Positions 26,011 to 34,020 of a DNA stretch of 37,848 bases are shown in pieces. The stretch covers positions 1 to 37,848 of the forward strand of contig JAAYRU010000030.1 in NCBI GenBank assembly GCA_012518615.1, given 5' to 3'. This DNA is from Christensenellaceae bacterium. GTDB lineage: Bacteria > Bacillota > Clostridia > Christensenellales > Aristaeellaceae. The translations under genes were made by a program, and so were the position numbers. Within the stretch, counting starts at the first letter, position 1. Every line of letters begins with the position of its first letter. Under the pieces are notes generated by a model. It did not search any database and was not told the origin of the DNA. It was given only the letters and a program-made list of their open reading frames with translations.

Positions 26011-26994
26011 TTGCAAGGCGGACGATGGAACGGGCGCAGGTCGCGCCGTGTGCGTTATAACCGTTTTCGTTGGGAGAGACTGGCTTTGCTGGTGGTTTCT
26101 GCCGCGCTGGTTATTTTCGGTTTGAGCAAGCTTATAGGCTATGGGCGTGACTTAGCTGCATCCCGCCGCACAGCGAAAGAACTGCGGCAGGTATACCAAG
26201 CAAATACGCCTGTTGCGCCTGTGGAAACTGCAGCCTCAACGGCTTTGCCTGAAACTGTTGCGCCGGTAATTACCGCGGCGCAGAACACTAAAGTAGCGCA
26301 GGCAAGCTCCGCCCCCACATTTGCGCCCGCCCCAAGGCTTGGGGCTATTGCTTACCCGGGCAATTCAAAGCTGCGCGTAAGCGGCAGATTCAAAGCGCTT
26401 AGGAGAGAAAACAGGGATATAATCGGCTGGCTAAGCATTGGAAAAATGCTGGATGAGGCAGTGCTGCGGCGGGATAACGAATATTATATGACGCATGACG
26501 CCAGAGGCGATAAAAACGTGAATGGCGCGCTGTTTTTGGACGCTTCCATTTCGCTGAACACCAGACCCCATACGCTGCTTATATACGGCCATAACATGAA
26601 AAGCGGCGCAATGTTTGGCTGCCTGCGGAACTATGAAAACATAAGCTTCTATCAGAACAGCCCATTTATAAGCTTTGACAGCCTGTACGAGGAAGGGCGG
26701 TACGTGGTATTTGCTGCCGGCATAGTAAGCACAGAGCCAAGCCGCTGGCATTATGTGGACTTCTATGCGCTTGGGTCGGACGATATTAGGGAGCGGCAAA
26801 TGGCAATAGACGCGCTTATATCCGCCTCCGTTAACACCTGCAATATTGATGTTCGCCCGGAGGATCAACTGCTGGCGCTGGTAACCTGCGTAAGCCGCGA
26901 TGATGAGCGCCGGGTGGTTGCCGCCCGCCGCATAAGGTACGGAGAAGACGAAGCCGTGCTTAAAGAGCTGGCGGAAAGAAGCAGGAAAAGGTAA
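26011..26994 (+). CDS. Class B-type sortase
   Basis: This membrane transpeptidase cleaves sorting signals and joins surface proteins to the wall. The 327-residue protein has a basic start, one N-terminal membrane helix (about 23-40), an Ala/Pro/Thr-rich linker (60-110) and a sortase domain. Catalytic residues are visible: H194 in LIYGHNM, C293 in LVTCVSRDDERRVV, and an Arg at 300-301. The ENRDIIGWLSIGKMLDEAV segment and the helix-rich insert before the catalytic Cys fit class B. The start is TTG 26011 with AAAGGG upstream; the nearby ATG is out of frame. It lies 69 bp after the IPQTGD protein, its probable dedicated substrate. Classic SrtB prefers NPQTN, so the specificity differs. Confidence 0.9.
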   Translation: MQGGRWNGRRSRRVRYNRFRWERLALLVVSAALVIFGLSKLIGYGRDLAASRRTAKELRQVYQANTPVAPVETAASTALPETVAPVITAAQNTKVAQASSAPTFAPAPRLGAIAYPGNSKLRVSGRFKALRRENRDIIGWLSIGKMLDEAVLRRDNEYYMTHDARGDKNVNGALFLDASISLNTRPHTLLIYGHNMKSGAMFGCLRNYENISFYQNSPFISFDSLYEEGRYVVFAAGIVSTEPSRWHYVDFYALGSDDIRERQMAIDALISASVNTCNIDVRPEDQLLALVTCVSRDDERRVVAARRIRYGEDEAVLKELAERSRKR

Positions 26995-27110
26995 GGCGGA
27001 CAATTTATAGGGCAGAGTTTCAAACCTGTTAAGCTACACCTTATGGGTTTAAATACAAACACTATTTTCTGGTAGACAGATTATTTAATTGAAGCTACGG
27101 ATTTAATAAC

Positions 27111-27151
27111 AACAAAAAGGCAGTCGCTAAACTATCAACTGTCTTTTTGTT
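27111..27151. terminator. Rho-independent terminator after the sortase gene
   Basis: AACAAAAAGGCAGT (27111-27124) pairs with ACTGTCTTTTTGTT (27138-27151), with one G-U pair. The T-rich right arm runs into TTATTTTATT. The left arm is A-rich, so it could also work on the minus strand. Confidence 0.9.
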
Positions 27152-27201
27152 TATTTTATTTGTTTTTGAATGCTAGTATTGGTAATAAAAAACACATCAA
27201 C

Positions 27202-27231
27202 ATGTTTAGACTTAAACATTTTGGGTATACT
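27202..27231 (+). promoter_or_regulatory. Palindromic operator-like site and -10 box of the sulfur transporter gene
   Basis: ATGTTTA-GACT-TAAACAT (27202-27219) is a perfect 7-bp inverted repeat ending 6 bp before TATACT (27226-27231). It covers the place of the -35 box, and no good -35 is seen, so an activator or repressor site is likely. Confidence 0.5.
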
Positions 27232-27261
27232 ATTTTTATAGTTTTTATTTAAGGAGGATTT

Positions 27262-28284
27262 ATGAACAATCTACAAGTCTTTGGTATTGGTTTGATTTTC
27301 GGTCTTTTAATTTCCTACGGCAAAATGAACCGATATGACACAATTGCGGCTCAATCCGTATTCGCGAAAATGAATGTAATGAAAACTATTGTAATGGCTA
27401 TGGGTGTAGGCAGCATACTAATAATGCTTGAGATGTCCATGGGACTGGCGTCTTTCCACGTAAAGCCCTTTATGCCGATTGGCACGCTGCTTGGCGGTCT
27501 AATTTTCGGCGTGGGTATGGCGCTGAGCGGCTATTGCCCGGGTACAATGCCAATTAGCCTTGGTCAAGGGTCTGTGGACGCTCTGGCTGGTATATTGGGC
27601 GGGCTTGCGGGCGGAGCTGTGTTTACCGTACTTTATAAACCCTTAAGCAGCCTCATGACTGTGCAATCTAAAGCTACCCTATTTACTTTGATGGGGTCTA
27701 CATATTCTTTCGGATATGCAAGTGTTGTAGTTGTATCAGGCTTGGTGTTTATACTTTCCACCTTTGTTATGCATAAAATTGACGAAAAAAATAATAATAA
27801 GAGCATGAATTGGGTTGTTACGGGCATAGGTCTTGGTCTTTTGAATGCCGCCTTATTCTACAAGGATTGGCAAAACAAACCCCTCGGCGCTTCAACCTGC
27901 TACCCCTTTGTTGCCGGCAATTTATTGGGCTTAACGGGTAGCGAATACTACCCCTCCACTGTTGGCAGCGGAAAGTGGCAGATCTGGTTTCTCTTTGGCG
28001 CCTTGGTTGCCGGTTTCATATACGCTGTTGCTACTAAATCCTTTAAAGTTGAAATTACGCACCAATTCTGGGAAGAACACCACGGAACGGACAAAACAAA
28101 GCGTCTTGTATGGGCTTTCATAGGCGGCTTTCTGCTGATTTTCGGCGCCCGTCTGGCTGATGGCTGCACTAGCGGTCACTTCCTAACAGGCGGTATGCAG
28201 TTTGCCCTCTCCTCCTACGCGTTCATGGTACCTACTATGATAGGTTTTCTAATAACAGGCAGGCTGTTTTACAACAAAAAATAA
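27262..28284 (+). CDS. YeeE/YedE (TsuA-type) thiosulfate/sulfur-compound transporter
   Basis: This 340-residue integral membrane protein carries sulfur-containing ions, thiosulfate in characterised TsuA. The polypeptide is a tandem of two YeeE repeats, each with several hydrophobic helices. The three conserved cysteines of the family's translocation path are visible: C92 (SGYCPGT), C213 (STCYPF) and C302 (ADGCTSGH). The GGLIFGVGMALSG and DGCTSGHFLTGG signatures are intact. AAGGAGG precedes the ATG. Many relatives have a TusA/SirA-like partner gene next door; none is present here. Expression may be controlled by the palindrome at 27202-27219. Confidence 0.9.
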   Translation: MNNLQVFGIGLIFGLLISYGKMNRYDTIAAQSVFAKMNVMKTIVMAMGVGSILIMLEMSMGLASFHVKPFMPIGTLLGGLIFGVGMALSGYCPGTMPISLGQGSVDALAGILGGLAGGAVFTVLYKPLSSLMTVQSKATLFTLMGSTYSFGYASVVVVSGLVFILSTFVMHKIDEKNNNKSMNWVVTGIGLGLLNAALFYKDWQNKPLGASTCYPFVAGNLLGLTGSEYYPSTVGSGKWQIWFLFGALVAGFIYAVATKSFKVEITHQFWEEHHGTDKTKRLVWAFIGGFLLIFGARLADGCTSGHFLTGGMQFALSSYAFMVPTMIGFLITGRLFYNKK

Positions 28285-28306
28285 TATAGCATTTATACTA
28301 ATAATA

Positions 28307-28339
28307 AAACCCCAAGATATAAGAATGGTCTTGGGGTTT
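28307..28339 (+). terminator. Rho-independent terminator of the transporter gene
   Basis: AAACCCCAAGA (28307-28317) and TCTTGGGGTTT (28329-28339) form a perfect 11-bp stem, 22 bp after the stop. The T-tract is short. Positions 28340-28503 show no gene. Confidence 0.8.
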
Positions 28340-28503
28340 ACTTATGGCTATTTGCAGGTAATTGGATACACTATACAAATCCGGCTACAAATATAGCTAA
28401 TTCCAGACTAAAGCACTTTTCCTTTAATAGATTATGTATGTATGTTCAAAATACATATAAACACCAAACATATAAATTGCCCGATATTTTTAAAAGTTCA
28501 TTA

Positions 28504-29109
28504 TTATTGTTCCGTGTAGTTCAGCGCCGCGTTTAGCGCGTTTTCATCTTCAAGCAGCCATCTGCCAAGGCGCCTTGTGGCGATTTTTACAGTTTTCCTT
28601 GCGTTTTTCCTGCGCTTCCTTATTGGATAAGCGATTTTGCCATCCGCGCTGGTTATGTAGAAGAAACGGATATAGCTGTCTTTAATTACTTCTATACTTT
28701 CAATTTCAGCTGAACCTTTGGTGTAAAGTTCATTTAGAAACTTCGCAATACATACGGTATTAAGCAGGTCGCCTTCCCTGACATGTTGTCTGAAATCCCG
28801 TTTTTCAGCTACATATAGCGCAGTATCCAAATTTGTAACCATTTTACCTTTGCTTAGTAAATTCAGCTCCATCGCAAGGCGTATCATATGCTTACAAGGG
28901 GATTTTCTCATAAGGTTTATGTTAAAATCCTCGCAGGAACAGTCTTTAAGGGTTGTAACATACTTTCCCCTTTTGCCAGCGAAAACCGCAGAGGTATCGC
29001 CCTTGTCTTTGTCCTTCCACTCAATGGGCGTCATTCTGGCTTTTCTTGCCGCTTTCCTTCTCTTCCTATCGATATTATGCCACATAGGGTACTCAAGCCT
29101 GTTTTTCAT
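28504..29109 (-). CDS. Small SWIM zinc-finger protein
   Basis: This 201-residue protein has a SWIM-type zinc motif C57-x-C59-x12-C72-x-H74 (DCSCEDF...PCKHM) and a strongly basic N-terminus (RKRRKAARKAR). SWIM fingers bind DNA, RNA or proteins and often sit in SNF2 helicases or MULE transposases. Here neither helicase nor transposase domain is present, and the C-terminal half (IEVIKDSYIRFFYI, RKRRKNARKTVKIATRRLG) is unlike any family I know. GGAGG precedes ATG 29109. It is a single-gene unit with an extended -10 upstream. A nucleic-acid-binding role is inference. Confidence 0.75.
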   Translation of the reverse strand: MKNRLEYPMWHNIDRKRRKAARKARMTPIEWKDKDKGDTSAVFAGKRGKYVTTLKDCSCEDFNINLMRKSPCKHMIRLAMELNLLSKGKMVTNLDTALYVAEKRDFRQHVREGDLLNTVCIAKFLNELYTKGSAEIESIEVIKDSYIRFFYITSADGKIAYPIRKRRKNARKTVKIATRRLGRWLLEDENALNAALNYTEQ

Positions 29110-29201
29110 TCGCTACCTCCTATTATTTTTTTCGTGCAGTTAATAGATAAGTAAACAGCACAACGCTTATATTTTTGCTTTAGGGAACTCCTGTTGCTTA
29201 T

Positions 29202-29210
29202 ATTATAGCA
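29202..29210 (-). promoter_or_regulatory. Extended -10 promoter of the SWIM gene
   Basis: On the minus strand TGCTATAAT gives a TGn-extended -10 (TATAAT at 29202-29207). No clear -35 box is seen. The leader is about 85 nt. Confidence 0.5.
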
Positions 29211-29233
29211 CAAAAGCATTATTTAGAAAAACC

Positions 29234-29268
29234 GCAATAAAATTATGGCTTCCAAAAGGAAACCATAA
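29234..29268 (-). terminator. Terminator after the NAGPA fusion gene
   Basis: TTATGG (29243-29248) pairs with CCATAA (29263-29268), with inner TTCC/GGAA and an AAAA loop. On the minus strand it is followed by TTTTATTG. Confidence 0.65.
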
Positions 29269-29306
29269 TAGCTTTTGTATAAAATTGTAAATCAGTATAT
29301 TAACGC

Positions 29307-31121
29307 CTATTCGCCCAAATACTTATGCATATTGGGCGTTAAGCCTACGCCTATAACCTCATTTTGAGGTCTTGCGTTGTTATGTACGCCGTTATTGTCT
29401 AACTGATTTAGCTGCTGACCCATGAATATTACGCTGGAAGTCCATCCGCCATCTAGGTTGAACGCCGTTTCACAGCCCAGTTCCTTTAGTATAAACGCAC
29501 CATCCCTGCATTTAAGGCCTCGGCTAACTTTCGTTCTACCTTCGCCTACGAGCAGATAATAATGCCCCGGCTTAACCATGCCTATCTGCACCCTAGGTTC
29601 GGGGTTGTAGCCGTAGTTTTCATAGCTCATGTTTACTTCGCCATCTCTAATGAGCACGGGTCCGAAAGTAAATACATCCGTCGCTCCGGAGAATACCAGC
29701 TCAGCCGCGGTAATCTCATTCTGTTCAAATACCTTCATATCGCCATCGGGATAAAGCGCCATCATATCAAGCGGCGGGTAGGTTTGCTTGGTTTTTGTGG
29801 GCGGGTCATCGAACAGTATTTCTCCATCCCTTATTTCAACGCCTGTACGCACGCCGGGTCTGCCGGTTCTGTATATATAGTAGTCCGCTCCAAAGGCGAA
29901 CACAAGGTTATGCATCCTTGCAATATCGCTCTGCTTAGCTTTAAAGGCATCTCTATTTACTGTGCGGTTTTCCGCGAATGGGTAGGTACGGAAAGGCTGC
30001 ACGCCCTCTGGCACGCGTATTTCAGCAATGAAGTAACTGGTGGGACGGTTGGGTTTTTTCTCGTCAAATACGCCCTTGTGCTTTTTAATTTCAATACGCA
30101 AATCTTCAGAGCAGTAGCGCCATTCGCCTTTTTCAGCATCTATAGACACAAATTCTTCGCTGCCTTTAGGTAAGAAGCCTTCGGGAGTAAGCAGAGGGAA
30201 ACCATCAATTTCTAGTGATACGAAACTCTTATATGCTTCTTCACTTGCCTTAAGCTCTTCTTCAAGCGCGGAGATTTTATCAGCATCCGCTCCTTCCTCT
30301 TTCGCAAGCGCTAGGGCTTCCTTTGCGTCTTTTACGGCTTTTGCAGCCATTACACGCTCTAAATCGCTTTTTGTTTGCGCAAGCTTATCCACCAAAGCCT
30401 GCTTGCTTTCTTCTATTTGTTGTAAAGCAGCTTCAATTAGTTGTTGCCTTTGCAGTTTTTCAAGCGCTTCCTGAGTTGCGTTTAATATAAAGGGGTCTTC
30501 CATGCTGCCTGAGCCGCTTTTTATAGAGATTATGCTTGCATCCAGCCTTAGAGTAGGCCTTATGCCGGATACGGTAACAACAGACGAAAAGCCCATTACG
30601 CCGTCTGCCAGCACGCGCCTTAGCGAATTTTTGCTGCTTTTTGACGCTTCATTCATCCAATAGCTGGACGGGCTTGATGTACCCCGCGCAATTGCATGTT
30701 CTGTCGCGTATGCAATCCTTAGTTTTTCTGTACCAAGGCCTAATTCCTTGTTCCTTAACAAATCCGGGCTGGGTAAATCTATAGGGTCATCGCCGAAGAA
30801 AGCGGTTCTCTCCTCATTAGAAAAGGCGAGGAAAGGTAATTCTTCTTTTACATACCTATATATATCGCTGTTTTCATAGCCGCTGAAGCTGCCTGTATCG
30901 CTATGGGCTGCCCTTGCGTCTATAACATACTCAGAGAAGAGCAGTATATTATCTTCCTCTACAGCCATTACCCGCCAGAGCAAAGCCGCGCCACTGCCGC
31001 TTGGGCAATGCCCAAATAGTATATACTGATAATCCCCTCCGCCATAGGATTGTAATTCGGCATGAGCCGCTGAAAAAAGCATTAGTATACAGCCCAGAAT
31101 TGAAAAGAAACGTTTGCGCAT
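29307..31121 (-). CDS. Secreted protein: DUF6273-like domain, coiled coil, phosphodiester glycosidase (NAGPA) domain
   Basis: This 604-residue exported protein has a signal peptide (1-21, cleavage near AHA-E). Residues 25-215 resemble DUF6273 (YILFGHCP, LLWRVMAVEEDNILLFSEYVID, SSYWMNEASKSSKNSLRRV, SGIRPTLRLD). A Glu/Lys/Ala-rich coiled coil spans about 216-302. The C-terminal 270 residues form a NAGPA/DUF2233 phosphodiester glycosidase domain. Its signatures are VFTFGPVLIRDGEV, RVQIGMVKPGHYYLLVGEGR and NLDGGWTSSVIFMG, the family catalytic segment. NAGPA enzymes cleave sugar-phosphodiester bonds, and in bacteria are linked to wall or exopolysaccharide turnover. No wall anchor is seen. It is a monocistronic unit with a good promoter. 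The combination looks modular and clostridial; the substrate is unknown. Confidence 0.8.
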   Translation of the reverse strand: MRKRFFSILGCILMLFSAAHAELQSYGGGDYQYILFGHCPSGSGAALLWRVMAVEEDNILLFSEYVIDARAAHSDTGSFSGYENSDIYRYVKEELPFLAFSNEERTAFFGDDPIDLPSPDLLRNKELGLGTEKLRIAYATEHAIARGTSSPSSYWMNEASKSSKNSLRRVLADGVMGFSSVVTVSGIRPTLRLDASIISIKSGSGSMEDPFILNATQEALEKLQRQQLIEAALQQIEESKQALVDKLAQTKSDLERVMAAKAVKDAKEALALAKEEGADADKISALEEELKASEEAYKSFVSLEIDGFPLLTPEGFLPKGSEEFVSIDAEKGEWRYCSEDLRIEIKKHKGVFDEKKPNRPTSYFIAEIRVPEGVQPFRTYPFAENRTVNRDAFKAKQSDIARMHNLVFAFGADYYIYRTGRPGVRTGVEIRDGEILFDDPPTKTKQTYPPLDMMALYPDGDMKVFEQNEITAAELVFSGATDVFTFGPVLIRDGEVNMSYENYGYNPEPRVQIGMVKPGHYYLLVGEGRTKVSRGLKCRDGAFILKELGCETAFNLDGGWTSSVIFMGQQLNQLDNNGVHNNARPQNEVIGVGLTPNMHKYLGE

Positions 31122-31151
31122 GGAATACCTCCGAAAAATAATAGCACAGGT

Positions 31152-31180
31152 AGTATATACCTAACTAGGTTTTGGGTCAA
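31152..31180 (-). promoter_or_regulatory. Promoter of the NAGPA fusion gene
   Basis: On the minus strand TTGACC (31175-31180), a 17-bp spacer and TATACT (31152-31157) lie just after the MBL-fold gene. Confidence 0.75.
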
Positions 31181-31188
31181 ACCCTAAA

Positions 31189-31842
31189 TTAATAATCTAC
31201 GCCCTTTATTGAAAGCGCTATAAGCGGGTCAAATTCGCTTATATCTTCCTTGGTTACCCTAAGCAGTTTTGCCTTAGTTGGGGTTATAGGCAGCATTTCC
31301 TCATAGAAGGGCTCTACCCTTGAAACATCAGAAAGGCCGCCCTTATCTACCTGATAATGCATAGGTATTGTGATTTTCGGCTTTAATTCCCTTGCTATTT
31401 TAGCGGCTATTTTGCTATCCACCGTATACTTACCGCCAACAGGTACCATAAGAATATCTACGCCTTTTAAAAACTCTAGTTGTTCATCATTTGGGTAATG
31501 CCCTAAATCGCCAAGATGAGCTATGCTTAGGCCCTCTAAATCGTAGCGGAATATGAGGTTTTCGCCTCTGAGCGCGCCTTTTTCTTCATCGTGGTAGCTT
31601 TTAATTGAAGAAATAGTACCGCCCTCTATGTCATATTTTCCTTCTTCTCTAAGTACAGTGGGCTCTCCCGTAACTTTTTGCAAATAGCAATGGTCAAAAT
31701 GACCGTGGCTAACGGTTACGATATCAGCCGATACCTCTTTTAGGGGGAAATTTACCCTATCATCATAAGGGTCGGTAAGTATTCTAAGACCTTTTGAGCT
31801 TTCAATAAGGAACTGTGCATGGCCGTGGTAATAGATTAACAT
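31189..31842 (-). CDS. Metallo-beta-lactamase-fold hydrolase (UPF0173 type)
   Basis: This is a 217-residue cytoplasmic MBL-fold protein. Metal ligands are visible in SHGHFDH (about 45-51), the later Asp in LGDLGH, and a C-terminal His in PMHYQ. The opening YYHGHAQFLIES fits the UPF0173 group (YtkL/UlaG-related), whose true substrate is generally unknown. AAGGAGG lies inside the end of the upstream gene, and the ATG overlaps its stop (ATGTTAA). It is the third gene of the DUF1934 > hypothetical > MBL operon. Confidence 0.9.
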   Translation of the reverse strand: MLIYYHGHAQFLIESSKGLRILTDPYDDRVNFPLKEVSADIVTVSHGHFDHCYLQKVTGEPTVLREEGKYDIEGGTISSIKSYHDEEKGALRGENLIFRYDLEGLSIAHLGDLGHYPNDEQLEFLKGVDILMVPVGGKYTVDSKIAAKIARELKPKITIPMHYQVDKGGLSDVSRVEPFYEEMLPITPTKAKLLRVTKEDISEFDPLIALSIKGVDY

Positions 31843-32342
31843 TGTTTTTCCTCCTTCATTCTTTTTATATAACTATACAATAATAACTCCCCTCCCGCAA
31901 AGGGAACGGGGGTTTTGCGTCTTAGCGCAACTGCCATATCATTCATAAGCGAACTACATACATTGTTAAGCGGCATAATTTCCTGCATATGCAGCTGTTC
32001 TATTATTTTATATGCATGTTCAGGCAAAAAAGCGCCTTTATGCCGCCTTAGCATGTTTACGCATGAAATAATGTATATATTACCGTCATCTGCGGGTGGC
32101 AGAGGTATATACGAAATACTATCAATAAAAGCCTTTATAGTTTCATATGTGGGTGTAATTAGCGCGTAAGAACCCTCAATATCAACGGAAAAACCCCCTT
32201 CTATTAAAGGGGCGGCGCAATAATCTGAAAACCTCTCGGGAAAATCAGAAAAAAATAGCGCCCGCCTTTTGCGATCCCTCTGTAATAGGCAATTAGAGGG
32301 CATTAGGCTGAGCGCTTTTGTTTTAAAATAATCAATCGGCAC
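31836..32342 (-). CDS. Hypothetical protein of the DUF1934-MBL operon
   Basis: I do not recognise this protein. The frame is open from 32408, but that start lies deep inside the DUF1934 gene. GTG 32342, overlapping the DUF1934 stop by 11 nt, is the most likely start and gives 168 residues (VPIDYFKTKALSLMPSN). ATG 32303 is an alternative. No signal peptide or membrane helix is evident. The centre (VDIEGSYALITPTYETIKAFIDSI) suggests an alpha/beta fold, and the C-terminal half is helical and Met-rich. Coupling to both neighbours supports that it is expressed. Confidence 0.6.
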   Translation of the reverse strand: MPIDYFKTKALSLMPSNCLLQRDRKRRALFFSDFPERFSDYCAAPLIEGGFSVDIEGSYALITPTYETIKAFIDSISYIPLPPADDGNIYIISCVNMLRRHKGAFLPEHAYKIIEQLHMQEIMPLNNVCSSLMNDMAVALRRKTPVPFAGGELLLYSYIKRMKEEKQC

Positions 32343-32775
32343 TTTTGGAATCTGCCTGAAGCTGAATATGGAGTTTATGGAACGCAGCGTATTGACCTGC
32401 AATATCAAGCTGATAGCGCAGGCTTACCTCTCCGCTTCCGTCCTCATTTATGTTGTATTTTACAAGGGTTGGGAAAATGCCCATATCAAGCGAACCGAAT
32501 GGAGTGCGGTACACGCCCTCAAAACGGCAGCCTTTTTCAAATACCATGTCGGTACCGAAAGGTCCGTCGCTTGCCATGGTTACAATGCCGTTATCCATGG
32601 TTAACAATACATTTTGCATTTCGTTTTCATCGGACACGGTTTCGCTGTAGCGAAGACGCCAAGAATCCTTTTTGCCTGAAAGTTTGCCAAGTGTAGTAAC
32701 GCGCAAAACGCCGTCATAATCGTCGAGCAATGCCGTTCTACCGGTTAAAGTGAGAAGCACATCTTTGTTCTTCAA
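32332..32775 (-). CDS. DUF1934 (YwiB-like) beta-barrel protein
   Basis: This is a small lipocalin-like protein of about 147 residues. Family features are VLLTLTGR at the start, WRLRYSET, NVLLTMDNGIVTMASDG, TPFGSLDMGIFPTLVKYNI and the ending SLRYQLDIAGQ. The family is common in Firmicutes; its function is unknown. I choose TTG 32775 as start. GAGGAGG is 8 nt from it, whereas the GTG at 32784 overlaps that ribosome site. First gene of the operon with the hypothetical and MBL-fold genes. Confidence 0.85.
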   Translation of the reverse strand: MKNKDVLLTLTGRTALLDDYDGVLRVTTLGKLSGKKDSWRLRYSETVSDENEMQNVLLTMDNGIVTMASDGPFGTDMVFEKGCRFEGVYRTPFGSLDMGIFPTLVKYNINEDGSGEVSLRYQLDIAGQYAAFHKLHIQLQADSKSAD

Positions 32776-32801
32776 AAAACACACCTCCTCTTCCCCACTA
32801 C

Positions 32802-32810
32802 ATTATAACA
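32802..32810 (-). promoter_or_regulatory. Extended -10 promoter of the DUF1934 operon
   Basis: On the minus strand TGTTATAAT gives a TGn-extended -10 (TATAAT at 32802-32807), about 26 bp before the TTG start. The -35 is weak. Confidence 0.6.
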
Positions 32811-32921
32811 TACCCAAGTTGAATTGAGAACAATCAACCAGCCACTAATTTTGGATTATTTGTAACAAATTTATCCAAAAACGCAAGTACCCTGCAAATA
32901 CAATGTTTTTCCCCCAAAGGC

Positions 32922-32950
32922 TTGACAAATAGCAATGCAGCACTTAGAAT
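32922..32950 (+). promoter_or_regulatory. Promoter of degV
   Basis: TTGACA (32922-32927), a 17-bp spacer and TAGAAT (32945-32950) form a near-consensus sigma-A promoter, divergent from the DUF1934 promoter. Confidence 0.85.
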
Positions 32951-32989
32951 TAGCTGTGTTCCAAAGGAAATCACAAGGAGGAAACTTAT

Positions 32990-33847
32990 TTGAGCACCGA
33001 GAGGTTTGCCATATTGGTAGATTCGTGTTCCGATGTACCTGAAGAATTTATAGATAAATATAAGATTTATGTCGTGCCCATGCGCTTACTCTATAAAGGC
33101 AGAGAATACCTTGATAGAGTAGATATTAGTCCGCAGGAAGTGTACGATAATATGCATATTGAGGTACCTACAACCTCTCAGCCCACAGTGGGCGATGTTG
33201 CAAGCGTACTAAACCGCATAGCGGATGACGGCTATACCACTGTAATTGCAATCGCAATTTCAAGCGGGCTTTCAGGCTCTTATAACTCTATGCGCCTTGC
33301 GGCTGAGCAGGAAAAAAGGCTCAAGGTATATGTTGTAGATACTTTAAGCATAGGCATAGGCGCCGGTGCCAGCGCTATATACGCCGGCAGCCTTATAGAG
33401 CAAAAGTTTGCAGCCTCTGAAATAGTTGAAAGGCTTAATAAAAGCATCAACAATGCCCGTATATATTATAGCCTTGCAACGCTTGAATATTTGGCAAAAG
33501 GCGGTAGGATAGGCAAAGTGGCTGCGGCGCTTGGTTTTCTGCTACGCATAAAGCCTATAATAACCTGCGATGAAGAGGGCAAATACACCATAGCCTCAAA
33601 GGCGCGCGGACGCGCTCATGCGCTTAAAGAGCTTGTAAACCTAACAGCAGAACATGCAAAAAAATATATGCGCTACTATATACTTATAGCTCACGGCAGC
33701 GCAAAGGAAGAGGCCCAAAAGCTGCTTGCAGAGCTTAAACAACTATTACCAGACAGCCTTGATTTTATTTTCTCAGAGCTTAGCCCCGTTCTCGGTGTGC
33801 ACACAGGTCCCGGAATGGTAGGCGTAGGTATTTATCCAATAGATTAA
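32990..33847 (+). CDS. DegV-family fatty-acid-binding protein
   Basis: This 285-residue DegV/FakB-type protein is known to bind a fatty acid and, in FakB, present it to the FakA kinase. Signatures are AILVDSCSDVPEEF, VPTTSQPTVGDV, ISSGLSGSYNSM, YSLATLEYLAKGGRIGKVAAALG and the closing HTGPGMVGVG. The start is TTG 32990 with AGGAGG 8 nt upstream. It is a single gene with its own promoter. No FakA-like kinase lies nearby. The lipid preference cannot be read from sequence. Confidence 0.95.
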   Translation: MSTERFAILVDSCSDVPEEFIDKYKIYVVPMRLLYKGREYLDRVDISPQEVYDNMHIEVPTTSQPTVGDVASVLNRIADDGYTTVIAIAISSGLSGSYNSMRLAAEQEKRLKVYVVDTLSIGIGAGASAIYAGSLIEQKFAASEIVERLNKSINNARIYYSLATLEYLAKGGRIGKVAAALGFLLRIKPIITCDEEGKYTIASKARGRAHALKELVNLTAEHAKKYMRYYILIAHGSAKEEAQKLLAELKQLLPDSLDFIFSELSPVLGVHTGPGMVGVGIYPID

Positions 33848-34020
33848 CTTTTTAGGCAGCAATTTGTTTTCATAAATAAGCTACAAAACTCAAATTAATT
33901 TCAATAAATTACTAAAGGATTTATCCCGCTTGCATTCTATGAAAACATTTCACCCTTATATTTATATGCCTTTTACCAACATACATAATTAATATTGACA
34001 ACTTTTAGGAGGGAATCCAA

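Noticed and set aside
21531-27000. Integrated element using the tRNA-Ala 3' end as attachment site
   Set aside because: The G+C shift after the tRNA is suggestive, but I found no second copy of the tRNA 3' end downstream and no integrase gene.
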